Shown here one piece after another: positions 40,782-49,379 of a stretch of DNA of 64,000 bases. The first letter of the stretch is position 1; every line of letters starts with the position of its first letter. The DNA lies in NCBI RefSeq assembly GCF_030848575.1, contig NZ_JAVDDX010000006.1, forward strand, positions 62,001-126,000. The letters are read 5' to 3'. Origin of the DNA: Haloarcula sp. H-GB4. Its GTDB lineage: Archaea; Halobacteriota; Halobacteria; Halobacteriales; Haloarculaceae. Below the pieces are notes generated by a model. That model saw nothing but the letters and a program-made list of their open reading frames with translations. It did no database searches and was not told where the DNA came from. The position numbers and the translations under genes were made by a program.

Positions 40782-41659
40782 AGTTCGACGTGACCGGGAT
40801 CGAGTCCAGTATGAACCTGGACGGCGAGTTCACCGACGTTGACCCAGTGGTGAATGATCCGTTCCACCGTTCTGATTAAGACCACCAGATGTCCGTAGAT
40901 ATCGACATCAAACGCTGTCGCCAGTTCATACAATTCGGACATCTGACGGTGGATCTGTTTCTCGGTACTGTGTAGTGTTGATATCTGTGAGACATCGCCC
41001 TCGAAAAGAATTGTCTCAACGATATCAGAAATTTTCTCACCTGAGTCAAAAATATCGAGGAGCCGGGTTTTGACTGTTCCAGAAGGAGCGGCGTCTGCTT
41101 GGGAGATGACCTCTGAAATAAAGCTGGAACGGTCACCGACGATTTCGAGGTCCTTCGCGATTGATGCCAAATCTGCCGCTACCCGATTGCCTGGCCACTT
41201 AGTCGAGAGCGTGTACGATCTAAGTTCGCTTAGTACAGCGCCGTATCGTTCGTTTGTTACGGGCTCTAATTCCTCGGCTGTTCGCGGAGGATTGTCACCC
41301 AAAAAGGTAGTCTTTGCCGCTTGGTATTGTTTAAGAACGTTATCATAAAGCGATTGGAATAAATCAAGTATATGATTTCCATCGTCAGTCCCATCCAAAG
41401 TCTTGTTCTGCAGGGGTGATACAGCGTCTGCGGTCTTGTATACCGCATCGTTGTCGATGACGTAGGACTTCGTAATCACTCCTTCTGATTTGAGTTCCTG
41501 AAATATCTCTGATATATAATGGGTCGATAAATCCAGCTGGTCTGCAAGGTCCTCTTTGGTTTCAGGGGCGGTCGCGTCGATTGCTTCGATGACGTGTGAA
41601 ACGGTCGCTTCTCTGCCAGTTGGCTGGTTCAATTGATGCCAAGACATCTCTGTTACCAC
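40778..41659 (-). CDS. Winged-helix regulator with PhoU-like helical domain
   Basis: 293 residues. The N-terminal winged helix (about residues 20-80, SHVIEAIDATAPETKEDLAD and LSTHYISEIFQELKSEGV) is followed by about 200 residues of helices with the PhoU-like pattern (ILDLFQSLYDNVLKQYQ, DLASIAKDLEIVGDRSSF, ISDIVETILFEGDV). ATG 41647 is a nearby alternative start. It lies next to phnDCE and divergent from phoU, so it probably regulates phosphonate or phosphate uptake. The ligand and targets are inferred. Confidence 0.75.
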   Translation of the reverse strand: MVTEMSWHQLNQPTGREATVSHVIEAIDATAPETKEDLADQLDLSTHYISEIFQELKSEGVITKSYVIDNDAVYKTADAVSPLQNKTLDGTDDGNHILDLFQSLYDNVLKQYQAAKTTFLGDNPPRTAEELEPVTNERYGAVLSELRSYTLSTKWPGNRVAADLASIAKDLEIVGDRSSFISEVISQADAAPSGTVKTRLLDIFDSGEKISDIVETILFEGDVSQISTLHSTEKQIHRQMSELYELATAFDVDIYGHLVVLIRTVERIIHHWVNVGELAVQVHTGLDPGHVEL

Positions 41660-41694
41660 AGATCCATCCAGTGAGTCTTAACGGTGGCCTGTGG

Positions 41695-41796
41695 AGAGTA
41701 TAGAGACTATGTACAGCAGAAACCAATCTGGGACAAACACAGATAGTGCTCAATGGTAGGTATACCTAGGATACTATTAGAGAGATATGTACAGCA
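41695..41796. promoter_or_regulatory. Repeated box between the two PhoU-like regulator genes
   Basis: TAGAGACTATGTACAGCA (41701-41718) and TAGAGAGATATGTACAGCA (41778-41796) are near-identical direct repeats in the divergent promoter region. A related sequence lies between phnG and phnD at 37797. Candidate operators for one of the adjacent regulators. Confidence 0.55.
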
Positions 41797-41850
41797 CTAT
41801 ATTGGTGTTATAAGATTTTAAGGATAATTCCTAAAGAGTGTAGAGTATCT

Positions 41851-42873
41851 ATGGAGACACGAAAGGTGCAGCTAACCGGCGGCACGACGTATACAGTCTC
41901 ACTTCCAAAGCCATGGGCTTCTGAACACGGCATCGAGTCCGGGTCACTTTTGTACCTATATCCGAACGAGGATGGGTCCATTCTTATCGAACCTGAATCG
42001 TCTTCTGCAGGAGGTGCATACACAGCAACCGTCGATATTCAGTCATACAGCGAGGACGAACTGATTCAAGCAGTTTATGCGCTGTATCTCTGTGGATGCG
42101 ATTCAATTACGCTCGTCGATTCAACAGGAGATGTGTCGGACCGAAAACAAACTATTCAGTCTTTCCTCCCACATCTCATCGGCTTCGAAGTTATGGAAGC
42201 AACAAACAAAAAATTGATTTTGGAGAATCTTACCAATGCTGAGAGTATCTCTGTTCGGAAGAGCGCACTACGCCTACGACTTATTGTACTCTCAATGCAA
42301 GAGGATGCACTCGTCGCTTTCGTTGAAAATGACCACAAGCTAGCTGAGCAGGTTATTGACCGTGATGACGAGGTTGATAAACTTCTTGCACTGGTAATGC
42401 GGCACTTCCAACGGTCCTTGGAGAGTCTGGACGAGATTGCACAACTCAATATGTCGCGTGCAGAACTCTTCGAGTACTATTACACCACACGGCAACTTGA
42501 ACGCGTAGGCGATCACGCTGAAAAAATAGCTGAGTTAGTTATGAGCCAATCAGAACCGATTCCAGAAGAATTACGTGAAAAAATATGCCAGCTCGGGGAA
42601 GCATCTCGCAAAATAATAGAAGATTCATCAAACATCATTTTGTCTGATATTGATATCTCAAAAGCGTTCAAAATATTACAGGTTCGTGATGATGTTGTAT
42701 CCGACATCACGCAGCTGGATCGCGAACTCTACGATCACGAGAATGCAAAAATCGCGCATCAGCTTGGTCTGATACTCGATAGTCTCAGAAGGAGTGCTGA
42801 CTATGGGGCGAATATTGCTGAAGCAGCAATTCAAAATTCGGCCCGTACTGGCACGCTCCCGGACCAACGGTGA
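41851..42873 (+). CDS. phoU: PhoU-family regulator with N-terminal AbrB-like domain
   Basis: 340 residues. An AbrB/SpoVT-like swapped-hairpin DNA-binding domain (METRKVQLTGGTTYTVSLPK...) precedes a tandem PhoU three-helix bundle region (about residues 115-330), with the PhoU metal-binding type sequences RDDEVDKLLALVMRHFQRSL and YYTTRQLERVGDHAEKIAEL. This AbrB-PhoU type is the common archaeal form and probably controls phosphate uptake genes. It is close to the phn genes, supporting a phosphorus regulon on this replicon. Confidence 0.88.
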   Translation: METRKVQLTGGTTYTVSLPKPWASEHGIESGSLLYLYPNEDGSILIEPESSSAGGAYTATVDIQSYSEDELIQAVYALYLCGCDSITLVDSTGDVSDRKQTIQSFLPHLIGFEVMEATNKKLILENLTNAESISVRKSALRLRLIVLSMQEDALVAFVENDHKLAEQVIDRDDEVDKLLALVMRHFQRSLESLDEIAQLNMSRAELFEYYYTTRQLERVGDHAEKIAELVMSQSEPIPEELREKICQLGEASRKIIEDSSNIILSDIDISKAFKILQVRDDVVSDITQLDRELYDHENAKIAHQLGLILDSLRRSADYGANIAEAAIQNSARTGTLPDQR

Positions 42874-42899
42874 ATGACATCGATTCCAGTATGATTTTT

Positions 42900-43121
42900 T
42901 TAACAGTCGATATCAAGTAGCATCGCTGGATTGGCAGCAGTAATTCGCTCGCGTCCGAGAACAAAACCATAAGTGTATACGCTCTGTTTCGTGGTCCTCG
43001 GAGTATTGATGGGCGAACTCGCGTAGTGCATCGCTCTTAATTCCCCGAACACACCAGTCTCGACAGCATCCTCGATGAGGAGATCCAAGCCGTCAGGGTA
43101 AAAACCAGTAATTCGTATCAT
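42900..43121 (-). CDS. Small hypothetical protein
   Basis: 73 residues from ATG 43121 (MIRITGFYPDGLDLLIEDAV). A short mixed alpha/beta protein with no recognised motif. It converges on phoU and lies just outside the transposon border. It has plausible composition for a halophile but only weak support as a gene. Confidence 0.4.
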   Translation of the reverse strand: MIRITGFYPDGLDLLIEDAVETGVFGELRAMHYASSPINTPRTTKQSVYTYGFVLGRERITAANPAMLLDIDC

Positions 43122-43190
43122 AGTTCTATTCCAAACGACCACTCGATACTATTTGTGAACAACGCCAGATTCCGTATGCATTGAGAAAGC

Positions 43191-43229
43191 TAGTCTCAAC
43201 TACTGCGCTCAATTGGGAAGTTGAGACTA
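43191..43229. repeat. 11-bp inverted repeat at the left border of transposon copy 2
   Basis: TAGTCTCAACT (43191-43201) and AGTTGAGACTA (43219-43229), perfect arms with a 17-base loop. The left arm, with TATGCATTGAGA just before it, matches the right end of the transposon at 26531-26557 and 49165-49191; the right arm is the left end of copy 2. The structure looks like a right-end/left-end junction of two elements. Confidence 0.7.
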
Positions 43230-43405
43230 CGGCGGGTTTAGCGGGGCTGTAATGCGTTAATTTGGCCGATTCGGTCAGCGGAAACTGCCCCAGATGGCTC
43301 TCCAAGCGGCTGTTCTTATCACATAGACAACTATAGGGGCTAATTTTCGAGACTTCCAGCAGCGTAGCCACTCAGACGGCACGCTAATCCGAACAGAGTA
43401 CCTCA

Positions 43406-45112
43406 CTACCCGATTCCAGTTTCTTTCTTCAGCAGTGTCAGCGTATTGTCGGCTGTCACGATCGGCGAGTGCTCGTACTCCCCAGTCAATTCAACCTGGA
43501 CGAGCAGATCGACTGCCCGCCAGATAGAGTACAGCAGACACGCGAACGCGAAGTAGAAGAACCGAAGCCCGAAATTCTTTGATGTAGTGGCAGCCATGAA
43601 TCGCTTTATCGACCTGTAGCCACTCTCGATTTCCCACCTGTAGCCATACTCCGTGAGGTGGCCACTGGCCCCATTCGTCATGAACACCGAGTACTGCCGA
43701 TGATCGTCGTGTTCAGAGTTCTCTTTGCGTCGGTAGACCAGCGTCGTCTCGTGCCACTCGTTCTTCCCGAGATGGAGTTTGCGGTCAGTCTCGTACCGGT
43801 CCTGGTCACGCTGAAGCAATCGCTTGGCCTGGGCCTTCTCGCTGGTCTGCATCCGCTTGGGAACGACGTACGAGAGTCCGCGCTGGCTGATCATCTCCAG
43901 AACGTGCTGGCTATCGAACTCCCGATCCATCAGCACGTTATCGACGTGAACGAGGTCCTCAGCCGAATCCAGCAAGTCCTCGACGATTTCCTTGCGTGAC
44001 TCGCCTTTCCGCACGGGGCGAGCATCGATGACGAGTGGAACAGCGTTACCGACCAGCTGGACTGTCGCCCACTGGTAGGCGTATTCGTCGGTCTTCTCCT
44101 TCGTTCCGATGATCTCGTCCTCGTGGCCCGTACGGTCGCCCGTGAAGGAGTCAGCTTCGGTGATGTCGATTGCGATGACCCCCGCTCGAAAGAACTGCTC
44201 TGTCTCCGCAACTTCGTTCAGAAGCCGAGTGATGGCTTGCCGGTACATCTCTCGCATTTGGTCAATCGAGAGATCGCGAATCTGCTCGCGATGGGCGTGA
44301 CCTAACGGCGTTCGCTCACGAGTCGACTCGTAGGTGAAACTACGAGCGCCCTCGTTCGCGGCGAGCCGCTCGCGAAGTCCGAGATACGTCTGTAAGTCCC
44401 AGTAGGCGTTCTCGTGTATCTCACAGCTGTCGCCACGGTCCAGCGAGAACGCCGGAAAGACGACACGGCTGACGTAGTCAGTGATCTTCGCTGCTTCTTC
44501 CAAAACGGTCTGTTCGTCCGGATCGGTCGCACTAGACTCGTCGTCGTGGTACTGGAGCTTCCGTTCCGGGTCACGAGGAATCGCAACACCGGCATTCTGT
44601 GCGTTGATGAGAATCGTCCGCGCCGTCCTCTCGACTGTCTCACGGAGGTCAGCACTGAATCGCTGGTTCCAACTGCGCCAGAGTGTCGACTGGTCGGGGA
44701 CGGAGTCGAACCCGAGCGAGTGACGGGGTCCCGGGTGCTGCCGGAGATACTCGACGAGCGCGGTTTCGTGGCTCCAGCCGTGTATCTCTTTCAGCAGGAA
44801 CGCCCTGAAGAGCTGTGGCATCTCGTATCGAGTCGGACCAGAGTACTGGTCGTGGGAATTGAACTCCACGTAGGATAGTGGATACTGACAGACGAACCCC
44901 TCGACCGAGTTGTGAGCGCTGTGTTCGAACCAGATCCCCGAGACGGTCCGGATATCCTCTGTGAGCGCTGTCAGTGAACTTTGGTCGTACAGTGGCGTCG
45001 AGTCGTAGGCCGGCCAATCGACGTGCGGGCGTTGAGCGATTCGTCGAAAGACATCACGACGGGAAGTGTCACTCGGGACCACTAGAACACCCTGCCTCTG
45101 ACTCGTGTCCAT
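43406..45112 (-). CDS. IS4-like DDE transposase, family copy C
   Basis: 568 residues, very close to the copy at 20066. Catalytic blocks IAIDITEADSF, VLMDREFDSQHVL and YGYRWEIESGYRSIKRF are intact, as is the hydrophobic C-terminal helix. Probably active. It occupies the left end of transposon copy 2 and is transcribed away from the redox genes. Confidence 0.9.
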   Translation of the reverse strand: MDTSQRQGVLVVPSDTSRRDVFRRIAQRPHVDWPAYDSTPLYDQSSLTALTEDIRTVSGIWFEHSAHNSVEGFVCQYPLSYVEFNSHDQYSGPTRYEMPQLFRAFLLKEIHGWSHETALVEYLRQHPGPRHSLGFDSVPDQSTLWRSWNQRFSADLRETVERTARTILINAQNAGVAIPRDPERKLQYHDDESSATDPDEQTVLEEAAKITDYVSRVVFPAFSLDRGDSCEIHENAYWDLQTYLGLRERLAANEGARSFTYESTRERTPLGHAHREQIRDLSIDQMREMYRQAITRLLNEVAETEQFFRAGVIAIDITEADSFTGDRTGHEDEIIGTKEKTDEYAYQWATVQLVGNAVPLVIDARPVRKGESRKEIVEDLLDSAEDLVHVDNVLMDREFDSQHVLEMISQRGLSYVVPKRMQTSEKAQAKRLLQRDQDRYETDRKLHLGKNEWHETTLVYRRKENSEHDDHRQYSVFMTNGASGHLTEYGYRWEIESGYRSIKRFMAATTSKNFGLRFFYFAFACLLYSIWRAVDLLVQVELTGEYEHSPIVTADNTLTLLKKETGIG

Positions 45113-45201
45113 CGAAAGATGTGCGGCACTGTCCGAAACGGGCTAATTCAAACTTTGCCGTCATTCCTCTACTATCAGGCTGAGTCGAGACCACGGGAAG
45201 G

Positions 45202-45906
45202 TCAGTCACCGATTGCGGTGATAATGTGGAGGACGAGGACGATAGCAGTAACAACAGTCAGCAAGACGTGTACTCGTCGCCATCCTGAAAAGAGAGTCTC
45301 TTTGGTGACGGTCAGCACACGGCCAACGACTGACGGTGTCTCATCTCCTCGTCCAAGCCGGACGACGTGTCGATGTAGATATCGACCGTACAGGCCACTC
45401 GCCACCTCTACACCGAGTAAGACAGCAACTCCGAGACCGAGGCCTTCCCACTCTTCGACAGCAATGAAGTGTGGCAGCGTTAGTGCCGTCCCGATGAGAA
45501 CGACCCACTGGTGTGTTTGTAACTGATATCGACGGTATTGCACTGGCAGCAATCGCTTTCGCTTTACAATACTGTACCCGAGGACACCGAGGACGAGAAA
45601 GACAATGCCAGCTTCAACCACACCAATGTACGGGGCCTCACTCACTTCGCCACCAATGCCCCACCAATCTCCAATCAGACTAGCGCCTGTCTCATCTTCG
45701 TCCGAATCCTCTGCATCTTCACTTTCCTCACCATCCAATTCGTCCACGCCCGCAATAGGGGAAAGTGACTGTTCTGTTGCGTTGAGATTTTCCACAACTG
45801 CATGATCACCACCTACTGGTGATGCCCCTGCTTGAACAGTGCCGACTCCACTAACGACTAGCAGGAGTACAACGACCAGACTTGCTCGCTGTAAACGAGT
45901 CTGCAT
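45202..45906 (-). CDS. Membrane b-type cytochrome-like protein with extracellular TGAS segment (copy 2)
   Basis: About 234 residues from ATG 45906. Signal segment (RASLVVVLLLVVSGVGTVQA), acidic extracellular part with DEDETGASLIGDWWG, then four membrane helices with histidine pairs HQWVVLIGTALTLPH and HVLLTVVTAIVLVLH. Most changes from copy 1 are in the signal and acidic linker, while the TGAS segment and the helices are nearly unchanged. It lies under a double operator that, in copy 1, belongs to the secreted acidic protein gene. Confidence 0.75.
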   Translation of the reverse strand: MQTRLQRASLVVVLLLVVSGVGTVQAGASPVGGDHAVVENLNATEQSLSPIAGVDELDGEESEDAEDSDEDETGASLIGDWWGIGGEVSEAPYIGVVEAGIVFLVLGVLGYSIVKRKRLLPVQYRRYQLQTHQWVVLIGTALTLPHFIAVEEWEGLGLGVAVLLGVEVASGLYGRYLHRHVVRLGRGDETPSVVGRVLTVTKETLFSGWRRVHVLLTVVTAIVLVLHIITAIGD

Positions 45907-45937
45907 AGAAATACGTAGATACAACGCCGAAAAGTTC

Positions 45938-45978
45938 GTTCGCGTCCATCTATCGAATCCTCGTACAACCGCCGAATC
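45938..45978 (-). promoter_or_regulatory. Double operator upstream of the membrane cytochrome gene (copy 2)
   Basis: GTTCGCGTCCATCTATCGAA (from 45938) and GTACAACCGCCGAATC (45963-45978). The proximal box ends 32 bases before ATG 45906. Its sequence is closer to the 23303 double operator than to the single 22616 box of the orthologous gene. Confidence 0.7.
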
Positions 45979-46074
45979 ATTCCGTACGCAGAGCAAACCG
46001 GGGATCGCCAGTAGTGCCAGCTGCTCGATAACGAAGTCACAGACATACTCAGAATCCACCTCGCGCTCTGAACC

Positions 46075-46115
46075 GATTCGATAGCTGTACGAAAATTCGA
46101 TGGTTGGACGCGAAC
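46075..46115 (+). promoter_or_regulatory. Double operator upstream of the + strand redox operon (copy 2)
   Basis: GATTCGATAGCTGTAC (46075-46090) and ATTCGATGGTTGGACGCGAA (from 46095), identical to the copy 1 boxes at 23439 and 23459. It ends 34 bases before ATG 46150 of the 19-codon ORF. Confidence 0.7.
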
Positions 46116-46149
46116 GCCTTACTAAGGCTGTCTCAACCCTCTATCTGCA

Positions 46150-46209
46150 ATGGCAGAACGCAACGACCGACACATCGAAAATAGTGGTTCTGAACCGAGG
46201 GGTAGCTAA
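46150..46209 (+). CDS. Conserved 19-codon leader ORF (copy 2)
   Basis: Encodes MAERNDRHIENSGSEPRGS, aligned without gaps to the copy 1 peptide. The first eight residues and the C-terminal RGS are unchanged. It is followed after two bases by the ATG of the acidic protein gene. Confidence 0.5.
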   Translation: MAERNDRHIENSGSEPRGS

Positions 46210-46211
46210 TC

Positions 46212-46559
46212 ATGCGCGTTCCCGTCCCGAAAAACAAACTCGTCGCCTTCACGCTCGTCGGTGCGCTCCTCACAGCTGGTGTCGCCGGATCCCTTGCGCT
46301 GCCCGGTGGCGGCCTCGCGCAGACTGGCGAGCAACCTAACTCACCAGATACGCCTGGGTCAGACGACTCACAACAGGTTACTGCGGATGCGCCGACGCCG
46401 AATCAGGAGTTTACCCCCGCAGTCCAGACACAGTCCGGATACGAGGACGAAGAACACGAGGAGTATGAAGAGGACGACGAGGATGAAGACGACGAGAAAG
46501 AATACGAAGAGGAACACGAGGACGAAGAACACGAGGAAGAACACGAAGAGGACGAGTGA
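46212..46559 (+). CDS. Secreted His/Glu-rich acidic protein (copy 2)
   Basis: 115 residues. Same layout as the protein at 23576: a signal segment, the linker PTPNQEFTPAVQTQSGYED and a tail of Glu, Asp, His and Tyr (EEHEEEHEEDE at the end). The tail differs in length between copies through small in-frame repeats, while the composition is kept, which fits selection on charge and metal-binding capacity rather than on exact sequence. Stop overlaps the GTG upstream of apbE. Confidence 0.75.
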   Translation: MRVPVPKNKLVAFTLVGALLTAGVAGSLALPGGGLAQTGEQPNSPDTPGSDDSQQVTADAPTPNQEFTPAVQTQSGYEDEEHEEYEEDDEDEDDEKEYEEEHEDEEHEEEHEEDE

Positions 46560-46564
46560 CCGAG

Positions 46565-47434
46565 ATGATGGGATCGCTCGCATCGGTCTACGAACGGTTC
46601 GGGGACACCTACCGCGAGTTCGAGTGTTGTGACACGACGTTTCGGATTCAGGCGACGGGTGTTCGGGCCGAGGCTGGGGCAACTGCGGCTCGAAAAACGG
46701 CTGAATCACTCGAAGCCCAGCTGAACGCCTTCGATGCGGCGAGTGCCGTCAGTCAGCTCAACCGTGAAGGAGAAGTCAGGAACGAACACGTTGCCCGAAT
46801 CGTTCGCCGTGGAATCGAATACAACGACCGGACCGGCGGGGTGTTCGATATTCACCAGGGCCGCGTCGAACACGACCTCAAGACGTTCCTGCGTGGTGAC
46901 AGCGAAACACCACCAACGGAGTTTGATACCGGAACTGTCCAAACCCGCGGATCTCACATCACGACTGACGTCGAACTCGACCTCAATGGCCTTGCCAAAG
47001 GGTACATCGTTGATCGGGCCAGCGAGGCACTCGGCGGCGTCGGCCGACGTGGGTTCGTCAGTGGTGGCGGTGATATGTCCCCACCGACGGGACCTGTCGC
47101 CATCGAGAGCCCGTACGGTGACGACACACCGCTGAAGGTCCTCGACACGGACTGGTACGTCGCAACATCCGGCGGATACCGACGGTCGCGAAACGGTACT
47201 GACCACGTCTACGATCCGACCACCGAATCGCTCGGCTCCCGTCACGAGTCCGTCACCGTCGTGGCGCGCCGAGACTGTATGGAAGCCGACGCCCTGGCGA
47301 CAACCCTCGCAGCACTCCCACTTGCCGAGGCACGCGAATTAGCATCAGAATGGGAGGGTCTGGAGGCACTCATCATCCACGACGGCGTCTTTCATCCAAC
47401 AGAAGGGTTTGAGACACATGTCCTGGACACATAA
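46565..47434 (+). CDS. apbE: ApbE-type FAD:protein FMN transferase (copy 2)
   Basis: About 290 residues from ATG 46565; GTG 46556 is an alternative. All ApbE blocks are intact: NAFDAASAVSQLNREG, DLNGLAKGYIVDR, SGGGDMS, DHVYDPTTE and ADALATTLAALP. Closely similar to the copy at 23932. No signal peptide is visible here either. Overlaps the TSP3 gene by 17 bases. Confidence 0.92.
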   Translation: MMGSLASVYERFGDTYREFECCDTTFRIQATGVRAEAGATAARKTAESLEAQLNAFDAASAVSQLNREGEVRNEHVARIVRRGIEYNDRTGGVFDIHQGRVEHDLKTFLRGDSETPPTEFDTGTVQTRGSHITTDVELDLNGLAKGYIVDRASEALGGVGRRGFVSGGGDMSPPTGPVAIESPYGDDTPLKVLDTDWYVATSGGYRRSRNGTDHVYDPTTESLGSRHESVTVVARRDCMEADALATTLAALPLAEARELASEWEGLEALIIHDGVFHPTEGFETHVLDT

Positions 47435-47705
47435 GCAACGAATCACCGTCGTAGCAATCGTCGTCTTAGTGGTGGCTGTCCCTGCGCTCTGGCAGATCGG
47501 AGACGTGCGTGCCACCCAAGCGACCGAACAAAAACAAAGCGACCTCGCCGACCAGACCGTTTCGACGCGACAGGCCCCAGCCGATTACGATGGTGATGGT
47601 ATCAACGACTCCGCGGATAAGTGTCCGACACGACCGGAAACGAAAAACGGGTTCCAGGACGCGGACGGCTGTCCCGATGTCGTCGAAACGACGGGGGCAT
47701 CGTGA
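47418..47705 (+). CDS. Membrane-anchored thrombospondin type 3 repeat protein (copy 2)
   Basis: 95 residues from ATG 47418. Membrane anchor ITVVAIVVLVVAVPALW, extracellular linker and the TSP3 unit DYDGDGINDSADKCPTRPE with GFQDADGCPD. It differs from copy 1 at only a few positions. The TGA stop overlaps the ATG of the cytochrome gene. Confidence 0.8.
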   Translation: MSWTHKQRITVVAIVVLVVAVPALWQIGDVRATQATEQKQSDLADQTVSTRQAPADYDGDGINDSADKCPTRPETKNGFQDADGCPDVVETTGAS

Positions 47706-48247
47706 TGTCACAGCTCATCTGGCTCCTCGACCGAGGTGCCGCACTCGTGACGTATCCGGCGTTGTATCTGGCAGTTCTCACGGGAATTCTCTACAACACG
47801 GAGTCGTTTGGAATGCTCCACGAGGCCGCTCAACGAATCCATATCGAACTGTCCGTGTTCGCGATGATCGTCACGTTGCTACACGCGGGACTCGGTGTCC
47901 TTGATGCGTGGTTCGTCGCCACCGGACAGGTTCCAGCGCCGGCATACTCGATGCCGTACTTTCTGGGCGGCATCGCCGTCGGTGCGGGGGCACTGCTTAT
48001 GCTCGTCGTCGCGGTGCTTGGCTTTACTGATGCAAAACGCTTCCAGCGCCCCTGGGGCCCACGCGTCGTCCACTCATTCGCATATGCTGGGTTCGCCTTC
48101 GGGACAATTCACGCGGCCGCAATCGGGACTGATCTGACGGGACTCATCCGTCCTCTGCTGGGACCCTCAGTGGCGTTTCTCGTGTACGTGCTCCTGTTGC
48201 GTCTGTTGGTGCTTCGGGGGATTCCGCCGAACACGACCCCGGGTTAG
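47705..48247 (+). CDS. Five-helix b-type cytochrome-like membrane protein (copy 2)
   Basis: About 180 residues from ATG 47705. Histidine pairs HIELSVFAMIVTLLH (helix 2) and HSFAYAGFAFGTIH (helix 4) are identical to copy 1, with most substitutions in loops. Last gene of the translationally coupled operon; its end overlaps the convergent regulator gene by 4 bases. Confidence 0.78.
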   Translation: MSQLIWLLDRGAALVTYPALYLAVLTGILYNTESFGMLHEAAQRIHIELSVFAMIVTLLHAGLGVLDAWFVATGQVPAPAYSMPYFLGGIAVGAGALLMLVVAVLGFTDAKRFQRPWGPRVVHSFAYAGFAFGTIHAAAIGTDLTGLIRPLLGPSVAFLVYVLLLRLLVLRGIPPNTTPG

Positions 48248-48765
48248 TAGCTGTCCCAGAGGCCTAGGATACGGTCGACGACTTTGTCTGTGAACGAGCG
48301 CCGGTGAACCGTATAGAGGTACTCGACGCGATCGGGATCGCTGACCTCGTAGACGACACTCCGGCCGTCGCGTTCTTTCGTGACGAGGTCAGCCTCGGCG
48401 AGCTTCGAAAGATGCCACGAGACGGTCGATTGGGCCTTGTCGATTCGGTCGCTCAGTTCGGTCGTCGAGAGCGGACCGTCCGTGAGAAGATGTGCGAGGA
48501 TGCGGCGACTGTATTCCCGGCGCAGCGCGTTCATCACTGTTCGATCGGCTTCGTCGAACTCGGCAGCCGGATAGTACCGCGTGTACTTGCCGTCGTCCGA
48601 GACGTCGATCAGGTCTTCATCGGCGAGCCACCTGAGCTGGTACTGGAGCGTCCCTTGTGCGTACTCAAGATCGTCAAGGAGCGCGCGAAAGTGAATCCCG
48701 GGCGTATCGGCTATCCGCTGGTAGATTTCCCGCCGAGAGGCCAATTCGAGATCCGGGTCCGACAT
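48244..48765 (-). CDS. Tandem winged-helix transcription regulator (copy 2)
   Basis: 173 residues. Both winged helices are kept (GTLQYQLRWLADEDLIDVSDDG, STTELSDRIDKAQSTVSWHLSKL) with identical recognition helices to copy 1, so the two regulators should read the same operator and cross-regulate both copies. Downstream of the 3-TM gene in a two-gene operon. Confidence 0.85.
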   Translation of the reverse strand: MSDPDLELASRREIYQRIADTPGIHFRALLDDLEYAQGTLQYQLRWLADEDLIDVSDDGKYTRYYPAAEFDEADRTVMNALRREYSRRILAHLLTDGPLSTTELSDRIDKAQSTVSWHLSKLAEADLVTKERDGRSVVYEVSDPDRVEYLYTVHRRSFTDKVVDRILGLWDSY

Positions 48766-48768
48766 TGC

Positions 48769-49056
48769 TCAGTCCCGCGTCAAAGCGACGAAAAACGCCA
48801 GGAGGCCACCGAGGATCAGGATTGCACTCCCGTGTTCGAGTAATTCCAGCGTAGCGTACGGGAAGTACGGGAGCAGCGGGTACTCGAGAAACACGATGAG
48901 TCCGTAGATAGCGAACATCGCGTACCCGAGCGTAACGATCCACATACGACGATCACGTTCCCGCCGCCATGCGAGGAAGCTGAGTACACTCAGGCCTGCA
49001 GCGAGGACGAAGATACCCAGACTGACGTATTGTTCGAGGAGTTGAGCGAGTGGCAT
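48769..49056 (-). CDS. Small three-helix membrane protein (copy 2)
   Basis: 95 residues from ATG 49056 (MPLAQLLEQY). The longer frame upstream is not conserved in copy 1. Three helices as in the 26136 protein. The operator-like box GCGTTCAACCGTCGAATC lies at 49141-49158, 85 bases upstream, the same spacing as in copy 1. Confidence 0.75.
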   Translation of the reverse strand: MPLAQLLEQYVSLGIFVLAAGLSVLSFLAWRRERDRRMWIVTLGYAMFAIYGLIVFLEYPLLPYFPYATLELLEHGSAILILGGLLAFFVALTRD

Positions 49057-49379
49057 ACGTTGTACCTGTGCACACAGCCGGTGCGACGTGCTCGGCGATC
49101 GATACAATTCAATCGAAGGGGGTAGCGGGGAAAACGATTGGCGTTCAACCGTCGAATCCAATCTTATGCATTAAGACTACCAGTCTCAACTACTCCGCTC
49201 AAATTCTGTCCTTTGACAAACAACATAATTCTAGGACTCTAAGATAGGCCGGCTAGTTCGTGGGAATTCAGAGGTCTCAGCGGTTACGATAGCTCGGAGA
49301 CGATTCCATGTCTGACTATATTTTATATAGCATGAACCTATAGGATATACCTATATGGTACAGTTACAGGGTGGTAATG
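49057..49379. other. Non-coding: regulator promoter, transposon right end, parA promoter
   Basis: Holds the operator-like box (49141-49158), TATGCATTAAGA (49165), the transposon right end AGTCTCAACT (49182-49191), then an AT-rich stretch with the upstream iterons of the partition operon. No gene seen. Confidence 0.7.
49326..49358. repeat. Upstream iterons of the partition operon
   Basis: CCTATAGG at 49337 and CCTATATG at 49350 are 13 bp apart; a weaker TATAG lies 13 bp further upstream (49326-49330). They sit in the promoter 20-55 bases before the parA start, so binding there would both repress parAB and mark the centromere. Confidence 0.65.

Larger units (their letters stand above)
43219..49191. 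mobile_element. Cargo transposon copy 2: transposase plus redox genes
   Basis: About 6.0 kb bounded by AGTTGAGACT (from 43219) and AGTCTCAACT (to 49191). Same gene order as copy 1 at 19880-26557, except that the secreted acidic protein gene is missing; the length difference (about 0.7 kb) matches that gene plus one promoter. Protein identity between the copies is high throughout, pointing to a fairly recent duplication. Confidence 0.65.
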
